Source: Gloeobacterales cyanobacterium ES-bin-313 (GTDB lineage: Bacteria > Cyanobacteriota > Cyanobacteriia > Gloeobacterales > Gloeobacteraceae). Taken from it: 47,573 bases of DNA. The translations under genes were made by a program, and so were the position numbers. Shown piece after piece: positions 1 through 9,904 of the stretch. The first letter of the stretch is position 1. Every line of letters begins with the position of its first letter. The stretch lies in assembly GCA_014379585.1 (NCBI GenBank), contig JACMLN010000034.1:1-47573 (forward strand), written 5' to 3'. The notes beneath the pieces were generated by a model that had not been told where the DNA came from, did no database searches, and saw only the letters and a list, made by a program, of their open reading frames with translations.

Positions 1-519
1 AAGTTCTTGATACACTGTTCCTTGCAATTCAAAGATCTGAAAGTTATCTGCTAGTCGGTCAAATAGGACATAGTAGGGCACCCGCAAAATGCTCTCGTAG
101 ACTTCCCACTTCGAGGGTGGTGTGCGGCCACGCAAAGTTAAGCCTTGGTCTTCTTCCAATGTACTCGGCGATAGCAATTCGACGACAATAATCGGCGAGT
201 GGCGTTCTTGCCATCTCACATAGCTCAATCGTCCAGTATCAAGGAGTCGGGGAACATCGACCACAGCAAACCAATCAGGACGCTTGTAATAACTGCGGTT
301 TTGAGAATCATAATAGAGATTCAAATCGGAAGCGGCGAAAACCCTATCCAAAGCGTAGGTGGAAGGTTGAAAAGTTTGAGAAAGCAACTGCGCTTGCCAA
401 CCATGAAATTCGTCCGGCAATCCAGGCTCCTCTGGGTTCTCACTCGGTAAATCGTACATCGTTGGCAAAGGCTGCGGTGGCAGACTCTCAGGCATAAAGC
501 TAGGTTTTACGAAGGTCAT
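1..519 (-). CDS. Uma2-family (DUF820) putative endonuclease, 3' end cut by window edge
   Basis: The frame reads from ATG at 519 without a stop to base 1, giving 173 residues; the C-terminus is outside the window. A GAGG ribosome-binding motif lies about 8 nt upstream of the ATG. The protein contains the signatures of the cyanobacterial Uma2/DUF820 family, a PD-(D/E)XK-like fold: a YYKRPDW segment, then a strand ending in PIIVVELLSPST, followed by the WEVYESILRVPYYVLFD stretch. The Asp in the RPDW region and the Glu of VVEL would be candidate active-site acids. Family members are numerous in cyanobacteria and their real role is unclear; several are proposed endonucleases linked to mobile DNA. 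It is divergent from the next gene across about 110 bp. Family assignment is from remembered motifs, not from a search. Confidence 0.75.
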   Translation of the reverse strand, partial: MTFVKPSFMPESLPPQPLPTMYDLPSENPEEPGLPDEFHGWQAQLLSQTFQPSTYALDRVFAASDLNLYYDSQNRSYYKRPDWFAVVDVPRLLDTGRLSYVRWQERHSPIIVVELLSPSTLEEDQGLTLRGRTPPSKWEVYESILRVPYYVLFDRLADNFQIFELQGTVYQEL

Positions 520-632
520 AGCCTAACCTCGCTTGTAGACAACGTTTCAACCTATATTAGCTCCTCGCACAAAGGGTAAGCCGTGCTATCTAGGAGTCAC
601 TTCCCATTGACCCATCTTGTACTCGGATTTTC

Positions 633-1403
633 ATGAACCCCTACGACATTTTGCAGCGTACCGAACGTCAGCACGTCAGCGATGGTGCAATCGCACCGAT
701 TCTGGGCGGAAATTTGGGCAGTGCAACACGAATTTTGGTGCTGGTCTGGTCACAACTTGGCGATTTCGACAGCCTGGAGTACGCCTGGTGGCTAAAAAAA
801 GAGCAGGCATTGCTACAGCGCTCTGGGGTACGAGTACGAGCGATTGGGATCGGCAATCGTGCTTCAGGCCAAAAGTTCTGCCAATATACGGGCTTTCCAG
901 AACAAGATCTCTTCGTCGATCCAACTGCCGAACTCCATGGTCAACTCAATTTATATGCGGGGTCGACTTACAAATGGCCGGGTCTAACGCCAGGTCAGCG
1001 AGCATGGCTCAATTTAATGCTGATGTGCGCAGGTATAGGCAGTCCAGGAACTCTCGCAGAAGTACTCCGTGGCTACCTGGGGGATCGACGTGCTCCCCAA
1101 CTGATCGCCGATGAAGAGATCGTCAAAGCAGGCCCCTTGCCCCCACTCAAAGGCAAAAGCTTTGCTCTTTTTGGCCAAGGATTCCAACGCCCGATTGAAC
1201 TTGCCACCCTGAGGTTGCGCAATATGACCGAGGTCTTAAGCAACTGGCAGACCTATGTCCCGAACGCTGCCTACTTGACCCAGCGCGGAGCAACCTATCT
1301 TTTTGACCATCAAGGAGCGTTGCTCTATACCCACATCGACCCCGGCATTCTTGGGTTTGCAGCAAATCGGAGCCGTCCTCTGGACTTTCTCGCTGCGAAT
1401 TAA
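633..1403 (+). CDS. Peroxiredoxin-like (AhpC/TSA-like) conserved cyanobacterial protein
   Basis: This 256-residue protein has a thioredoxin-fold peroxiredoxin-like pattern: a beta strand ILVLVWSQLGDFDSLEYAWWL where peroxiredoxins carry their Cys motif, then VRAIGIGNRASGQKFCQYTGF and LFVDPTAELHGQLNLY, typical of the plant/cyanobacterial PRXL2-like AhpC/TSA group. The expected peroxidatic Cys position reads GDFDS, so classical Cys-dependent peroxidase activity is not supported. Two other Cys occur (QKFCQY and LMLMCAG). No signal peptide is visible, so it is probably cytoplasmic. The ATG at 633 is the first start after an in-frame stop at 591, and no good ribosome-binding site lies directly before it. 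Family placement is fairly secure; function is unknown. Confidence 0.7.
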   Translation: MNPYDILQRTERQHVSDGAIAPILGGNLGSATRILVLVWSQLGDFDSLEYAWWLKKEQALLQRSGVRVRAIGIGNRASGQKFCQYTGFPEQDLFVDPTAELHGQLNLYAGSTYKWPGLTPGQRAWLNLMLMCAGIGSPGTLAEVLRGYLGDRRAPQLIADEEIVKAGPLPPLKGKSFALFGQGFQRPIELATLRLRNMTEVLSNWQTYVPNAAYLTQRGATYLFDHQGALLYTHIDPGILGFAANRSRPLDFLAAN

Positions 1404-1493
1404 AGAACCGCATCAGCATCAATGGATGGAGGAGCGTTGTGATCACCGTGGCAGCAGAAGCTACCCCCATCGCAACTGGTGATCCAAAAGATT

Positions 1494-4400
1494 TCAACAG
1501 ATCGGACTTGGCACTTGGGCCAAATAGCAGCCAAGCACTTCGGCAAGTTCACTAGGTCTGATCGGCTTGCTCAAGTAATCGTCCATTCCAGCAGCTAAAC
1601 AGCGTTCGCGCTCGCCGTCCATGGCATTGGCAGTCAGAGCAACGATGGTTGTCTTCGCTGCACTCGTTCCTAGAGCACGAACCGATGCAGTCGCTTCAAA
1701 GCCATCCATCTCTGGCATTTGGCAATCCATTAACACCAGTTCGTAGTGCTTTTGCGAAATCGCTTCGACTCCTTCTAGACCGTTGCAGGCAATATCGGCA
1801 GTGCAACCGAACTTTTTGAGGTGCTGTAGCAGGACTTTACGGTTGACGATATTGTCCTCGACGATCAGCACTCTACCCTCGTAATGTTGTTGCGTTTGCG
1901 TTGGGATGATTGGTTGGATTGGCAAAGCTTTGCGGGTGAAAGTCTGCTCCAAACAAGCATAAAGGGCTTGCTGACGAACAATGGGTCGTACCAAGGAGGC
2001 AATGTAGGGATCGCTCAATGGAAGACCTTGTTTGCCGAAGTCGATCAGCCGCACGAATTGAAGGGAATCAAAACGTTGATCACTGCGTACCTGGCGAACA
2101 AAATCCGCCTTCTCAGATTCAGGCAACCTAAAATCGACAATCACTGCCGAAAAAGCCTCGCCCCGCTCGACGGCCTTACCCAACTGATCGAGGGCATCCT
2201 CAGTGTTTGGAGGCAAGTAATTAGGAATTTGCCAAGCCGTGAGTACATCGCTAAGCGCTCCGCAGATCGTTTGACTTGGGCTGAGAATAAGAATCCGTTT
2301 TTGCTGCCAAACTTCAGGAATTTCGAGACTCTTTGTTCCCTCTGACGCTGCGGCCTGGAAAGGAATAGCGCAATAAAACGTTGAACCCTTTCCAATTTCA
2401 CTCTTAAGACCAATTGATCCACCCATCAATTCGACGAGTTGTTTACTAATCAAAAGACCAAGACCGGTACCGCCGTAGTGACGGGTTGTCGAACGCTCCG
2501 CTTGTGAGAAGGCTTGGAATAAGAGCTGTTGACCTGCTTCACTGATCCCTGGCCCTGTATCTTCAATAGCGAAGTAGAGTTGAGCCGCTCCGTGTTTTTG
2601 GGCTTGCAGTTGAATACGGATCGAGACTTGGCCTTGTTCAGTGAACTTGAGGGCATTCCCTAAGAGGTTGGTGAGAATCTGGCGTAGACGTACCGGATCT
2701 CCCAAGAGGTGACTGGGAATAGCTGGATCGACAAAACAGAAGAATTCTAGTTTTTTGTTCTCTGCTTGTTCGGCCAAAAGCTCAACGACTTCTTCAACCG
2801 TTCGACGCAGATCGAAGGCAATGTTTTCGAGGTCGAGTTTGCCGGCTTCAATTTTTGAAAGGTCGAGAATCCGATTGATGATCGAGAGGAGAATATCCCC
2901 CGAGTTTTGAATCAGCTGGGCAAACGCTTTTTGTTCTGGGTTGAGGGGGGTATCGAGCAAAAGACCAGCCATTCCCAAGATCCCATTCATCGGCGTGCGG
3001 ATCTCGTGGCTCATGCTCGCTAAGAAAGCACCCTTCGCACTATTCGCATCTTTCAACTCAAGGTTGAGTTGCTGGAGTTCAATGGTGCGCTCCTGAACTT
3101 TTTCTTCCAACTGTCGATTGAGACTTCTTTGCGTTTGCAGTTCTCGATTTTGCTTGGTCGTGCGGAAGTTTCCGTACACTGCTCCACCCAAAATAAACAT
3201 GGCAGCGGAGATACAGTAAGCCCAGGCTGACTTCCACCAAGGTGGAGCAATCGTGATCAAAAGACGAAGGCCCGAATGGCTCCAAACACCATCACTATTC
3301 GCCGCTCGTACCAACAAGGTGTAAGTGCCTGGATCGAGGTTTGTATACTTCAGTTCGCGCTTGTTGCCTGCATTGACCCACTCGTGATCGAAGCCAACAA
3401 GCTTATATGCGTAGGTATTCTTGTGAGGTGCAACATAGTCGATCGCAGCAAACTCGAAGGACAATACAGAATCTTGGTAAGAAAGCCGCAAATCTTCTAG
3501 ATCTGAAATCGGCACGTCCATGTGAACATGGTTGCCAAACTTTTTAAAATCTGTCAGCGCAACGGTGGGAGGTTGGCGATTAGCCTGAAGTTTTTCAGGA
3601 TAAAAAGCATTAAAACCCTGGATTCCACCAAAAAACAGCTCGCCACTTTTGCTTCGAAAAGCAGCGCCGTTATTAAACTCGGTACTCTGGAGACCATCAT
3701 CCCCATCAAAGCTCTGGGCATTTCCTGTGGCTGGGTCGAAACGGGTTAGACCAAAGTTCGTGGTGATCCACAGTTGACCCTTTGTACCTGGGAGGATGCC
3801 ATCGATCACTTCATTCGGCAAGCCTGTAGTAATCCCATAGTGCTCACATTTCCTCACTTGTCCATCACAGCGGTTCAGACCCGCACTCGTTCCCACCCAC
3901 AACGTACCGGAGGCATCTGCGTAAAGCGACTGAATACTGCTGTCACTTAAACTCCCAGGATCACTATCGCTGTGGAGGGCGTGGCGAAATGTTCCAGTTT
4001 TGGGGTCGAAATGGTTCAACCCTGCCTGTGTGCCAACCCACAATCCACGAGAAGCATCTCCTAAGATGACCTGGACATTGTCATCGCTGAGACTCGCCTG
4101 ATTACTGTCGCTGTGTGCATGATGGTCAAACGTTCTAGAAACTGGATCGAACTGATCTAGCCCACCACCAAAAGTCCCTACCCACAAAGTCCCGCGACGA
4201 TCCTCATAGAGCGCGCGAACATTGTCGTTTGCCAAACTACGGGGATTTTTACGGTCGTTGCGGTAGTGAATAAATCCACTTGTTTTCGGATCAAAGCGCT
4301 CCAGCCCGCCACCCAAGGTACCAACCCAAACCTGTCCAAGATGATCCACATAAATCGAGCGCACATCGTCACTAGATAGACTATTGGGCTTGAGCGGATC

Positions 4401-5678
4401 GTGGTGAAAATGCAGCTTCTCCCCTGTGTTGCGATTTAAACGATACAGCCCACCACCGAGGGAACCTGCCCAGAGTTGGCCTTTGCTATCTTCAAAAAGA
4501 GCGTGAACCTGGGTGCTACCCGTTTGACGGTCTGCATTCAACTGGTAGGGTGTGAATTTCTCAGTCTTGTTGGCGTACTGGTTTAGGCCACCACCATTGG
4601 TACCCAGCCATAGAACGCCTGAACGGTCTTCAAATACGGTGTAAATAGTATCTTCGGAGAGACTTTTAGGGTCAGAAGCATCGTGTTGAAAACGCAGAAA
4701 CTTTCCGGTGCGGCGATCTAACTGGTTTAGCCCGCCGCCATTGGTGCCAATCCAAAGCGTGCCATTACTGTCTTCGAAAATGCTATGGATCTGGTCAAAG
4801 CTTAAACTTTGAGGATTCTTTGGGTCATTGACATAGTGCTGAAATTTTACGGTTTTGGGATCTAGGCGATTCACGCCCAGCCCTGTACCGAGCCAGAGTA
4901 TCCCTTGACGGTCTTCAAAAATAGTCCGTATCCGATTGTCACTGAGGCTATTTACATCGCTCTCGTTGTGACGATAGTGAGAAAACTGATTGGTCTTCGG
5001 ATCGTAGCGATCAAGACCACTACGGGTTCCCACCCACAATTGGCCTGATCGATCCTCGTAGAGTTTGTAGACAATATCGCTGCTCAGACTTCCTAAATAT
5101 TTATCGTTGTGACGGTAGTGAGAGAACTGATGCGCCTTTGGATCGTAGCGATCAAGACCACCACCATCTGTAGCAATCCAAAGAATATCTTGACGATCGA
5201 CGTAAACAGAGCGAATTTGATCGTTACTGAGACTGTTTGGATTTTTTGGGCTATTGCGAAAATGTACGAAACCTTCACGCCTGCGGTCTAAAAGATCCAA
5301 GCCACCGCCGTAGGTACCAACCCAGAGATTGCCATTTTTATCTTCATCGAGGGAAGTAATGACGCTTCCAGAAAGTGCCGCAGAACTTCCACTATGGCGT
5401 CTATAAACTTTAAATTCATAGCCGTCGTAGCGATTAAGCCCCTCTTCTGTACCAAACCAAAGAAAACCGCTGTGATCTTGGTAGATGGAAAGAACTGTAC
5501 TGTTAGATAGCCCTTCTTCCAAAGACAAGTGCTTAAATCGGTTATCGATGAAGAGGGCTGGCTCTGCAAAAGATAACGAGGCATGAAAAAAAATGGAGAT
5601 GAACGACGCCATGCCAAGCCAAAAGCCAAAAGTAACAGAACTCTTTAGGCGATTTTTTTCCGTGGCTTGGTATGGCAT
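1494..5678 (-). CDS. Two-propeller hybrid sensor histidine kinase (reg_prop, Y_Y_Y, HisKA, HATPase, two REC)
   Basis: A 1394-residue membrane sensor. Residues 1-38 look like a signal peptide or anchor ending in LSFA. Residues about 40-680 hold repeats of 'two-component regulator propeller' type with LWVGT-like cores; I count fourteen, matching two seven-bladed propellers. A Y_Y_Y domain (about 700-810) follows, then a transmembrane helix (about 817-838), a coiled segment, HisKA with phospho-acceptor His891 in MSHEIRTP, and an HATPase domain with DTGPGI and GGTGLGL boxes. A first, weak receiver has Asp1182 (VIVDFRLP); a clear second one has Asp1318 ([12 protein letters not shown]). The layout resembles Bacteroidetes hybrid systems but has no AraC-type DNA-binding domain, so phosphate must pass to another protein. 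It lies 169 nt downstream of a co-directional secreted protease. The ligand is unknown. Confidence 0.9.
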   Translation of the reverse strand: MPYQATEKNRLKSSVTFGFWLGMASFISIFFHASLSFAEPALFIDNRFKHLSLEEGLSNSTVLSIYQDHSGFLWFGTEEGLNRYDGYEFKVYRRHSGSSAALSGSVITSLDEDKNGNLWVGTYGGGLDLLDRRREGFVHFRNSPKNPNSLSNDQIRSVYVDRQDILWIATDGGGLDRYDPKAHQFSHYRHNDKYLGSLSSDIVYKLYEDRSGQLWVGTRSGLDRYDPKTNQFSHYRHNESDVNSLSDNRIRTIFEDRQGILWLGTGLGVNRLDPKTVKFQHYVNDPKNPQSLSFDQIHSIFEDSNGTLWIGTNGGGLNQLDRRTGKFLRFQHDASDPKSLSEDTIYTVFEDRSGVLWLGTNGGGLNQYANKTEKFTPYQLNADRQTGSTQVHALFEDSKGQLWAGSLGGGLYRLNRNTGEKLHFHHDPLKPNSLSSDDVRSIYVDHLGQVWVGTLGGGLERFDPKTSGFIHYRNDRKNPRSLANDNVRALYEDRRGTLWVGTFGGGLDQFDPVSRTFDHHAHSDSNQASLSDDNVQVILGDASRGLWVGTQAGLNHFDPKTGTFRHALHSDSDPGSLSDSSIQSLYADASGTLWVGTSAGLNRCDGQVRKCEHYGITTGLPNEVIDGILPGTKGQLWITTNFGLTRFDPATGNAQSFDGDDGLQSTEFNNGAAFRSKSGELFFGGIQGFNAFYPEKLQANRQPPTVALTDFKKFGNHVHMDVPISDLEDLRLSYQDSVLSFEFAAIDYVAPHKNTYAYKLVGFDHEWVNAGNKRELKYTNLDPGTYTLLVRAANSDGVWSHSGLRLLITIAPPWWKSAWAYCISAAMFILGGAVYGNFRTTKQNRELQTQRSLNRQLEEKVQERTIELQQLNLELKDANSAKGAFLASMSHEIRTPMNGILGMAGLLLDTPLNPEQKAFAQLIQNSGDILLSIINRILDLSKIEAGKLDLENIAFDLRRTVEEVVELLAEQAENKKLEFFCFVDPAIPSHLLGDPVRLRQILTNLLGNALKFTEQGQVSIRIQLQAQKHGAAQLYFAIEDTGPGISEAGQQLLFQAFSQAERSTTRHYGGTGLGLLISKQLVELMGGSIGLKSEIGKGSTFYCAIPFQAAASEGTKSLEIPEVWQQKRILILSPSQTICGALSDVLTAWQIPNYLPPNTEDALDQLGKAVERGEAFSAVIVDFRLPESEKADFVRQVRSDQRFDSLQFVRLIDFGKQGLPLSDPYIASLVRPIVRQQALYACLEQTFTRKALPIQPIIPTQTQQHYEGRVLIVEDNIVNRKVLLQHLKKFGCTADIACNGLEGVEAISQKHYELVLMDCQMPEMDGFEATASVRALGTSAAKTTIVALTANAMDGERERCLAAGMDDYLSKPIRPSELAEVLGCYLAQVPSPIC

Positions 5679-5847
5679 ATTTCAAATCCAAAAGGTAGAA
5701 GAGAGTCAGTTAAGCTAAAAAACCCAAACAGTCAAGCTACAAAATCGGAAGTCCAAAGGATTTGAAATTGCTGCCATTGGTCGTTATTTAGGTTGTACTC
5801 GCGAGGCATTTTGGTAAGACGTGGCGTTCAAATTCCTAAATACTGGC

Positions 5848-7170
5848 CTAGTAAATGAACGGACTTCCAAAAGTCTTGAAGCTCCCATTGTTTGTACTAG
5901 TCGTCGTCGTTGATACAGGCGTAGATGATGCGGAACTTGTACCGTAGATAGCATCCAGACTCATCTGTCTCGTGTCGCCAGAAACTCCATTGATCCCAGA
6001 AGTTGGATTCGGATTCCATTCCAGTTCAATAGCAGCTAGTCCAGCAATAATCGGTGCCGAAAAAGAGGTTCCAGTGGCCAATGCTTGTGCTGTGTTACTA
6101 CCTATATAGGCTGAATAGATACTCACACCAGGGATATAGTAATCTACACCAGCGCCATAGTTCGAAAAACCAGCCCTAAATTGATTCTGGTCACTCGCTC
6201 CAATGGTCAGCGCTGCGGTGACTCGTGCTGGAGAAACAGTGGATACATCGACGTTACTGTTTCCTGCCGCGACCACATAAATCAACCCACCGGAATTGAT
6301 TGAACTCGTGACAGCACTATCGACGGAAGTATTTGCAGCACCACCAAAGCTGAGGTTAACCACAGCTGGGCGTACACCATTGGTAGTAATCCAGTTGATC
6401 CCTGCGATGATATTCGAGGTACTGCCATTGCCAGTGCAGTCGAGGACTCGCACAGACCTTAAATTGACTTGCTTGGCAACTCCGTACTTATTTCCACCGA
6501 TCAAGGCCGCGACAAAGGTTCCATGCCCATTGCAATCCGTATTGCCATTGCTGTCACTAATTGCATTGTAGACAGAAGCAGCTCGGCCTTGAAACTCGGA
6601 ATGGGTTGTGAGGATACCTGTATCAACGACATAAGCTGTGATATTTTTGCCTGTTCCAGTGATAGAGAAGGTTCCATCTAGCCCTGTGTAACCTTCAGCC
6701 ATACGATCCACGTGCCAGGGAGCCATTGACTGAGTGACGCACTTAGGATAATGTCCATCGGAAGCGGCTTTAGTATTGCAGTCCGTGATAGCCGTCTGGT
6801 TACCAGACATCAACGCATCTTCTTCGACATATTTGACGCGCGCGTCTTGACTAAGCTCCTGAGCTTCACTTTCGCCTAGACGAATGGCAAAGCCATTGAG
6901 CACTTTTCCGTACATTTGTAGAATATTGCGATTGCGGCGCTGGTAATCACTCGCAATTTGACGGACTTCTTTCCAGGTCACATCATCGTTAAAGACAACT
7001 ATGTACTGATTTGGGATAGCATTGCGGATACGCTGAAACCTTGAAGAATCCGTTTGAGCTTCTTCCATAACATTGGGCTGGGCAGCTTCTTGTGCAAAAG
7101 CAGGAGCCCCAATTAAAACAGTAGCAGAAATAGCCAAATCTATCGTCCAGGAGCGCTTCATGCTCATCAT
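5848..7170 (-). CDS. Secreted subtilisin-like serine protease (S8, proteinase K-like) with I9 propeptide
   Basis: This 440-residue preproprotein starts with a signal peptide (residues about 1-27, ending APAFA). An inhibitor I9-type propeptide follows (about 53-120: NQYIVVFNDDV...VKYVEEDAL). The catalytic domain spans about 148-410 with Asp183 (VVDTGI), His216 (NGHGT), oxyanion Asn304 (AAGNSN) and nucleophile Ser369 (GTSFSAP), so the full triad is present. The His motif reads GHGTFVAALIGG rather than the commoner GHGTHVAG, a small deviation. Cysteines such as Cys131, Cys144, Cys213 and Cys245 may form disulfides, as in proteinase K relatives. The C-terminus is a Ser/Thr-rich tail (411-430) without a recognised anchoring domain. 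It is upstream of and co-directional with the large sensor kinase, suggesting but not proving a shared transcript. Confidence 0.92.
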   Translation of the reverse strand: MMSMKRSWTIDLAISATVLIGAPAFAQEAAQPNVMEEAQTDSSRFQRIRNAIPNQYIVVFNDDVTWKEVRQIASDYQRRNRNILQMYGKVLNGFAIRLGESEAQELSQDARVKYVEEDALMSGNQTAITDCNTKAASDGHYPKCVTQSMAPWHVDRMAEGYTGLDGTFSITGTGKNITAYVVDTGILTTHSEFQGRAASVYNAISDSNGNTDCNGHGTFVAALIGGNKYGVAKQVNLRSVRVLDCTGNGSTSNIIAGINWITTNGVRPAVVNLSFGGAANTSVDSAVTSSINSGGLIYVVAAGNSNVDVSTVSPARVTAALTIGASDQNQFRAGFSNYGAGVDYYIPGVSIYSAYIGSNTAQALATGTSFSAPIIAGLAAIELEWNPNPTSGINGVSGDTRQMSLDAIYGTSSASSTPVSTTTTSTNNGSFKTFGSPFIY

Positions 7171-7399
7171 CGAACCTCAAGATGGGGGGTGAAAAATGAT
7201 CAAAGGTTTTTAATTTAGAAGTTGAGAGGCTGTACTAAAAACTCGCTGTCTACTTCGTAATATCTAAGTAGATTGCATCCGAATCCGTGGGTGTACTTAT
7301 GAGTATTCTAAGTAACTACCTCAATAATAAGTATGAAGTTCTTATCAAGAAAGCATGAACTCAGAGTAATTACGTACGCATACACATACACAACTCCAA

Positions 7400-7436
7400 A
7401 AAACGGGTCACTCTCGCATTGAGGGTGACCCGTTTT
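7400..7436 (-). terminator. Strong hairpin terminator downstream of pilC
   Basis: Bases 7400-7415 pair with 7421-7436 around a 5-nt loop, giving a 16-bp stem with a single G-T pair. Read on the minus strand, the stem is followed by a run of six T residues, so it ends the pilB-pilT-pilC transcript 27 bp after the pilC stop. The rest of the gap up to the protease start (7171-7399) is AT-rich with no recognisable gene; it probably holds the protease promoter. Confidence 0.85.
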
Positions 7437-7462
7437 GGGATGGAATGCGAAGCACGAATTGC

Positions 7463-8695
7463 TTATTTGATGAGGTCGAAGATGCTGAACAGGGGCAAGT
7501 ACATGGCCAAGATGACCGACCCAACCATACCCCCCAAGAAGACGATCATGATTGGCTCTAGGAGGCTTGTCAGAGACTTCACCGCTTGCTCAACTTCGAG
7601 TTCATAGAAGTCTGCGACTTTCATCAACATCGTGTCGAGTTCCCCGGCCTCCTCACCAACACTGATCATTTGAACAGCCATGGGCGGGAAGCATTTTTCT
7701 TTCTGCAGGGTTGGACTAATCATGCCCCCCTCCCGAATCACTCGGCGGGCTTCATCGACTGCTTGAGAAATAACTTGGTTGCCTGCGGTGTCGCGGACAA
7801 TCTCAAGGGAAGTCAAAATCGGTACGCCAGAGCGGGTAAGGGCACCAAAAGTACGACAGAAGCGGGCAACAGCCGCTTTTTGAATCAAGTCGCCAAACAA
7901 AGGCAATTTAAGTTGCAAGCGGTCAATATTCAAACGGCCTACCGGAGTCGCGTAAACGGACTTATAGGCAAACGCGATACCTGCGCCACCCCCGATTATC
8001 GCTACCCAACCAAAGGGATTTTGCAGGAAGTCGCTGATCACGAGCATCGCTTGGGTGAAAGCAGGCAGCTCGCCACCTAACTGCTTGAAGATATTTTTGA
8101 AGACGGGCAAGATAAACGTGACCATTGCCAGGAAGATACCCGTCGCCAACACCAAGACTGTCGTTGGATAGGCCAAGGCAGACTTAATTTGGCGCTGTAA
8201 ACGATCTTGATCTTCCAGCAACTTGGAAAGCCGCTCAAGAACTTCATCGAGCACACCACCAACTTCCCCAGCCTGAATCATCGCCACAAACAAGTTATCG
8301 AAGGCTTGGGGGAACTTACGCATCGAGTCCGCTAGACCTGTCCCCTGCTGCACGTCGAAGCCAACTTGGGTCAAGTACTTCTTCATCTTGATGTTCGTGG
8401 CCTGGTCTTCAAGAACGCTCAAGGAGCGCACTAAAGAGACACCTGCATTGATCAATGCGGACAACTGACGTGCAAAGACCGATTTGTCGCGGATCTTGAT
8501 GGAGGTCGTTGCCATCTGGAGCGCATCAAAAGAGAACAAGCTGCTGATGTCCGAGCTTTTCACCTCGGCAATTTCTAGCACATACATGCCCTGCTCCCGT
8601 AGGCGGGTGCGTAGATCTGTAGCATTGCTAGCCTCAGTGGTCTGCTCGATGGCCGAGCCACGAAAATCCCGAACGCGGTACTTGAATTTAGGCAT
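7463..8695 (-). CDS. pilC: Type IV pilus inner-membrane platform protein PilC
   Basis: A 410-residue GspF/PilC-family protein. It starts with MPKFKYRVRDFRGSAIEQTTEA, the usual N-terminal strand of this family, and has two repeated T2SSF domains (about 70-195 and 275-400). Each carries the FARQLSALINAGVSL or FCRTFGALTRSGVPI signature, and they are separated by a transmembrane segment near residue 170-195 and by a further pair. The C-terminal hydrophobic stretch PIMIVFLGGMVGSVILAMYLPLF is typical. PilC forms the membrane platform that couples the PilB/PilT motors to the pilus. It is the last gene of pilB-pilT-pilC, 55 bp after pilT, and is followed by a strong terminator. Confidence 0.95.
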   Translation of the reverse strand: MPKFKYRVRDFRGSAIEQTTEASNATDLRTRLREQGMYVLEIAEVKSSDISSLFSFDALQMATTSIKIRDKSVFARQLSALINAGVSLVRSLSVLEDQATNIKMKKYLTQVGFDVQQGTGLADSMRKFPQAFDNLFVAMIQAGEVGGVLDEVLERLSKLLEDQDRLQRQIKSALAYPTTVLVLATGIFLAMVTFILPVFKNIFKQLGGELPAFTQAMLVISDFLQNPFGWVAIIGGGAGIAFAYKSVYATPVGRLNIDRLQLKLPLFGDLIQKAAVARFCRTFGALTRSGVPILTSLEIVRDTAGNQVISQAVDEARRVIREGGMISPTLQKEKCFPPMAVQMISVGEEAGELDTMLMKVADFYELEVEQAVKSLTSLLEPIMIVFLGGMVGSVILAMYLPLFSIFDLIK

Positions 8696-8750
8696 GGCGA
8701 TCTGTCACAAAGGTTCCGTAGTTAACAAAGTGCCCGGTAGATAGGCGATT

Positions 8751-9887
8751 CTACCGCTGGGGTGGGCGTTGGGGGGTGCCCGTCTGCGAGGTCGGACGCT
8801 GGTTAGGCGCACCGCCGATCATGCGAATAAACTCTTCAGGGCGCGAAGTTTTCATCATCGCATTCTCGAAGCTAATTGCTCCGGACTGATAGAGATCCCG
8901 CAAACTCGATTCAAGCGTCTTCATACCCAAGTTTGCTCCGGTCTGAATCGCCGAGTAGATTTGGGAGGTTTTGCCTTCGCGAATCAGGTTCGAGATCGCT
9001 GGGTTGACGATCATGATCTCTTGAGCAAGGACTCGGGACTTGACCCCTTTGCCTGCATTCATGCGGGCGATCAACGTCTGGGCAAAGACAGCGACGAGGG
9101 AGTTGGACAACTGAACGCGAATTTGCATCTGTTGACCCGGTGGGAAGACATCCACCATCCGGTCTACGGTTTGAGCGGCTGAAGCAGTGTGCAAAGTAGC
9201 AAATACCAAGTGACCTGTTTCAGCAGCGGAGATCGCCAACTGAATCGTCTCCAAATCTCGCATTTCTCCAACGAGGATGACGTCTGGATCTTCCCGCAGT
9301 GCAGACTTCAGGGCATTGGCGAAACTTTTGGTATCTTCACCGAGCTGGCGCTGGTTGATAAAAGATTTTTTCGGAATAAACAGATACTCAATGGGGTCTT
9401 CAACAGTGAGGATATGTTCGGCGCGGCTGATATTGATGTAGTCTATGAGCGAGGCGAGAGTCGTCGTCTTCCCAGAACCAGTGGGACCTGTGACCAGCAC
9501 CAGTCCCCGTGGCTTGTCGGCGATCTCCCGCATAATCGGTGGCAAACCAAGATCTTCGATGGCTGGAATTTTCGAACTGAGGGCACGCAGGGCAGCAGCG
9601 TAGGTACCTTTGTCCTTGTAGACATTCACCCGGAAGCGACCCATTCCGGCGATCCCGTAGGAGCAGTCAAGCTCCCAGTTTTGCTCTAAATTCTTGCGTT
9701 GCGTATTATTAAGCATCGCAAAGATGATCTTTTGGGTGTCCTCTGGGGAGAGTGGCTCATCACCGACATAGCGCAACTTGCCCCCAGCCCGAATACACGG
9801 TGGTAATCCTGCGGCAATATGCAGGTCCGAACCCGCCCAATCAATGACGTTTTGCATCAACTCTTCGATGGTCAGATTCGTGGCCAT
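8751..9887 (-). CDS. pilT: Type IV pilus retraction ATPase PilT
   Basis: A 378-residue hexameric secretion-type ATPase that powers pilus retraction and twitching. Walker A is GPTGSGKT at 134-141, the Asp box region TVEDPIEYLF is at 161-170, and Walker B is DPDVILVGE at 200-208. The His box TGHLVFATLHTAS follows. The retraction-specific motif reads AISNLIREGK near residue 290, which separates PilT from the extension ATPase PilB. The C-terminal 20 residues are rich in Pro, Gln and Thr and look disordered. The start is supported by GAGG 7 nt upstream. The gene follows pilB by 17 bp. Confidence 0.95.
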   Translation of the reverse strand: MATNLTIEELMQNVIDWAGSDLHIAAGLPPCIRAGGKLRYVGDEPLSPEDTQKIIFAMLNNTQRKNLEQNWELDCSYGIAGMGRFRVNVYKDKGTYAAALRALSSKIPAIEDLGLPPIMREIADKPRGLVLVTGPTGSGKTTTLASLIDYINISRAEHILTVEDPIEYLFIPKKSFINQRQLGEDTKSFANALKSALREDPDVILVGEMRDLETIQLAISAAETGHLVFATLHTASAAQTVDRMVDVFPPGQQMQIRVQLSNSLVAVFAQTLIARMNAGKGVKSRVLAQEIMIVNPAISNLIREGKTSQIYSAIQTGANLGMKTLESSLRDLYQSGAISFENAMMKTSRPEEFIRMIGGAPNQRPTSQTGTPQRPPQR

Positions 9888-9904
9888 GATCGATCCTCAG
9901 AAAA

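Noticed and set aside
1494-5678. Full Bacteroidetes-type HTCS regulator
   Set aside because: The C-terminus ends after the second receiver domain; there is no AraC-type helix-turn-helix.
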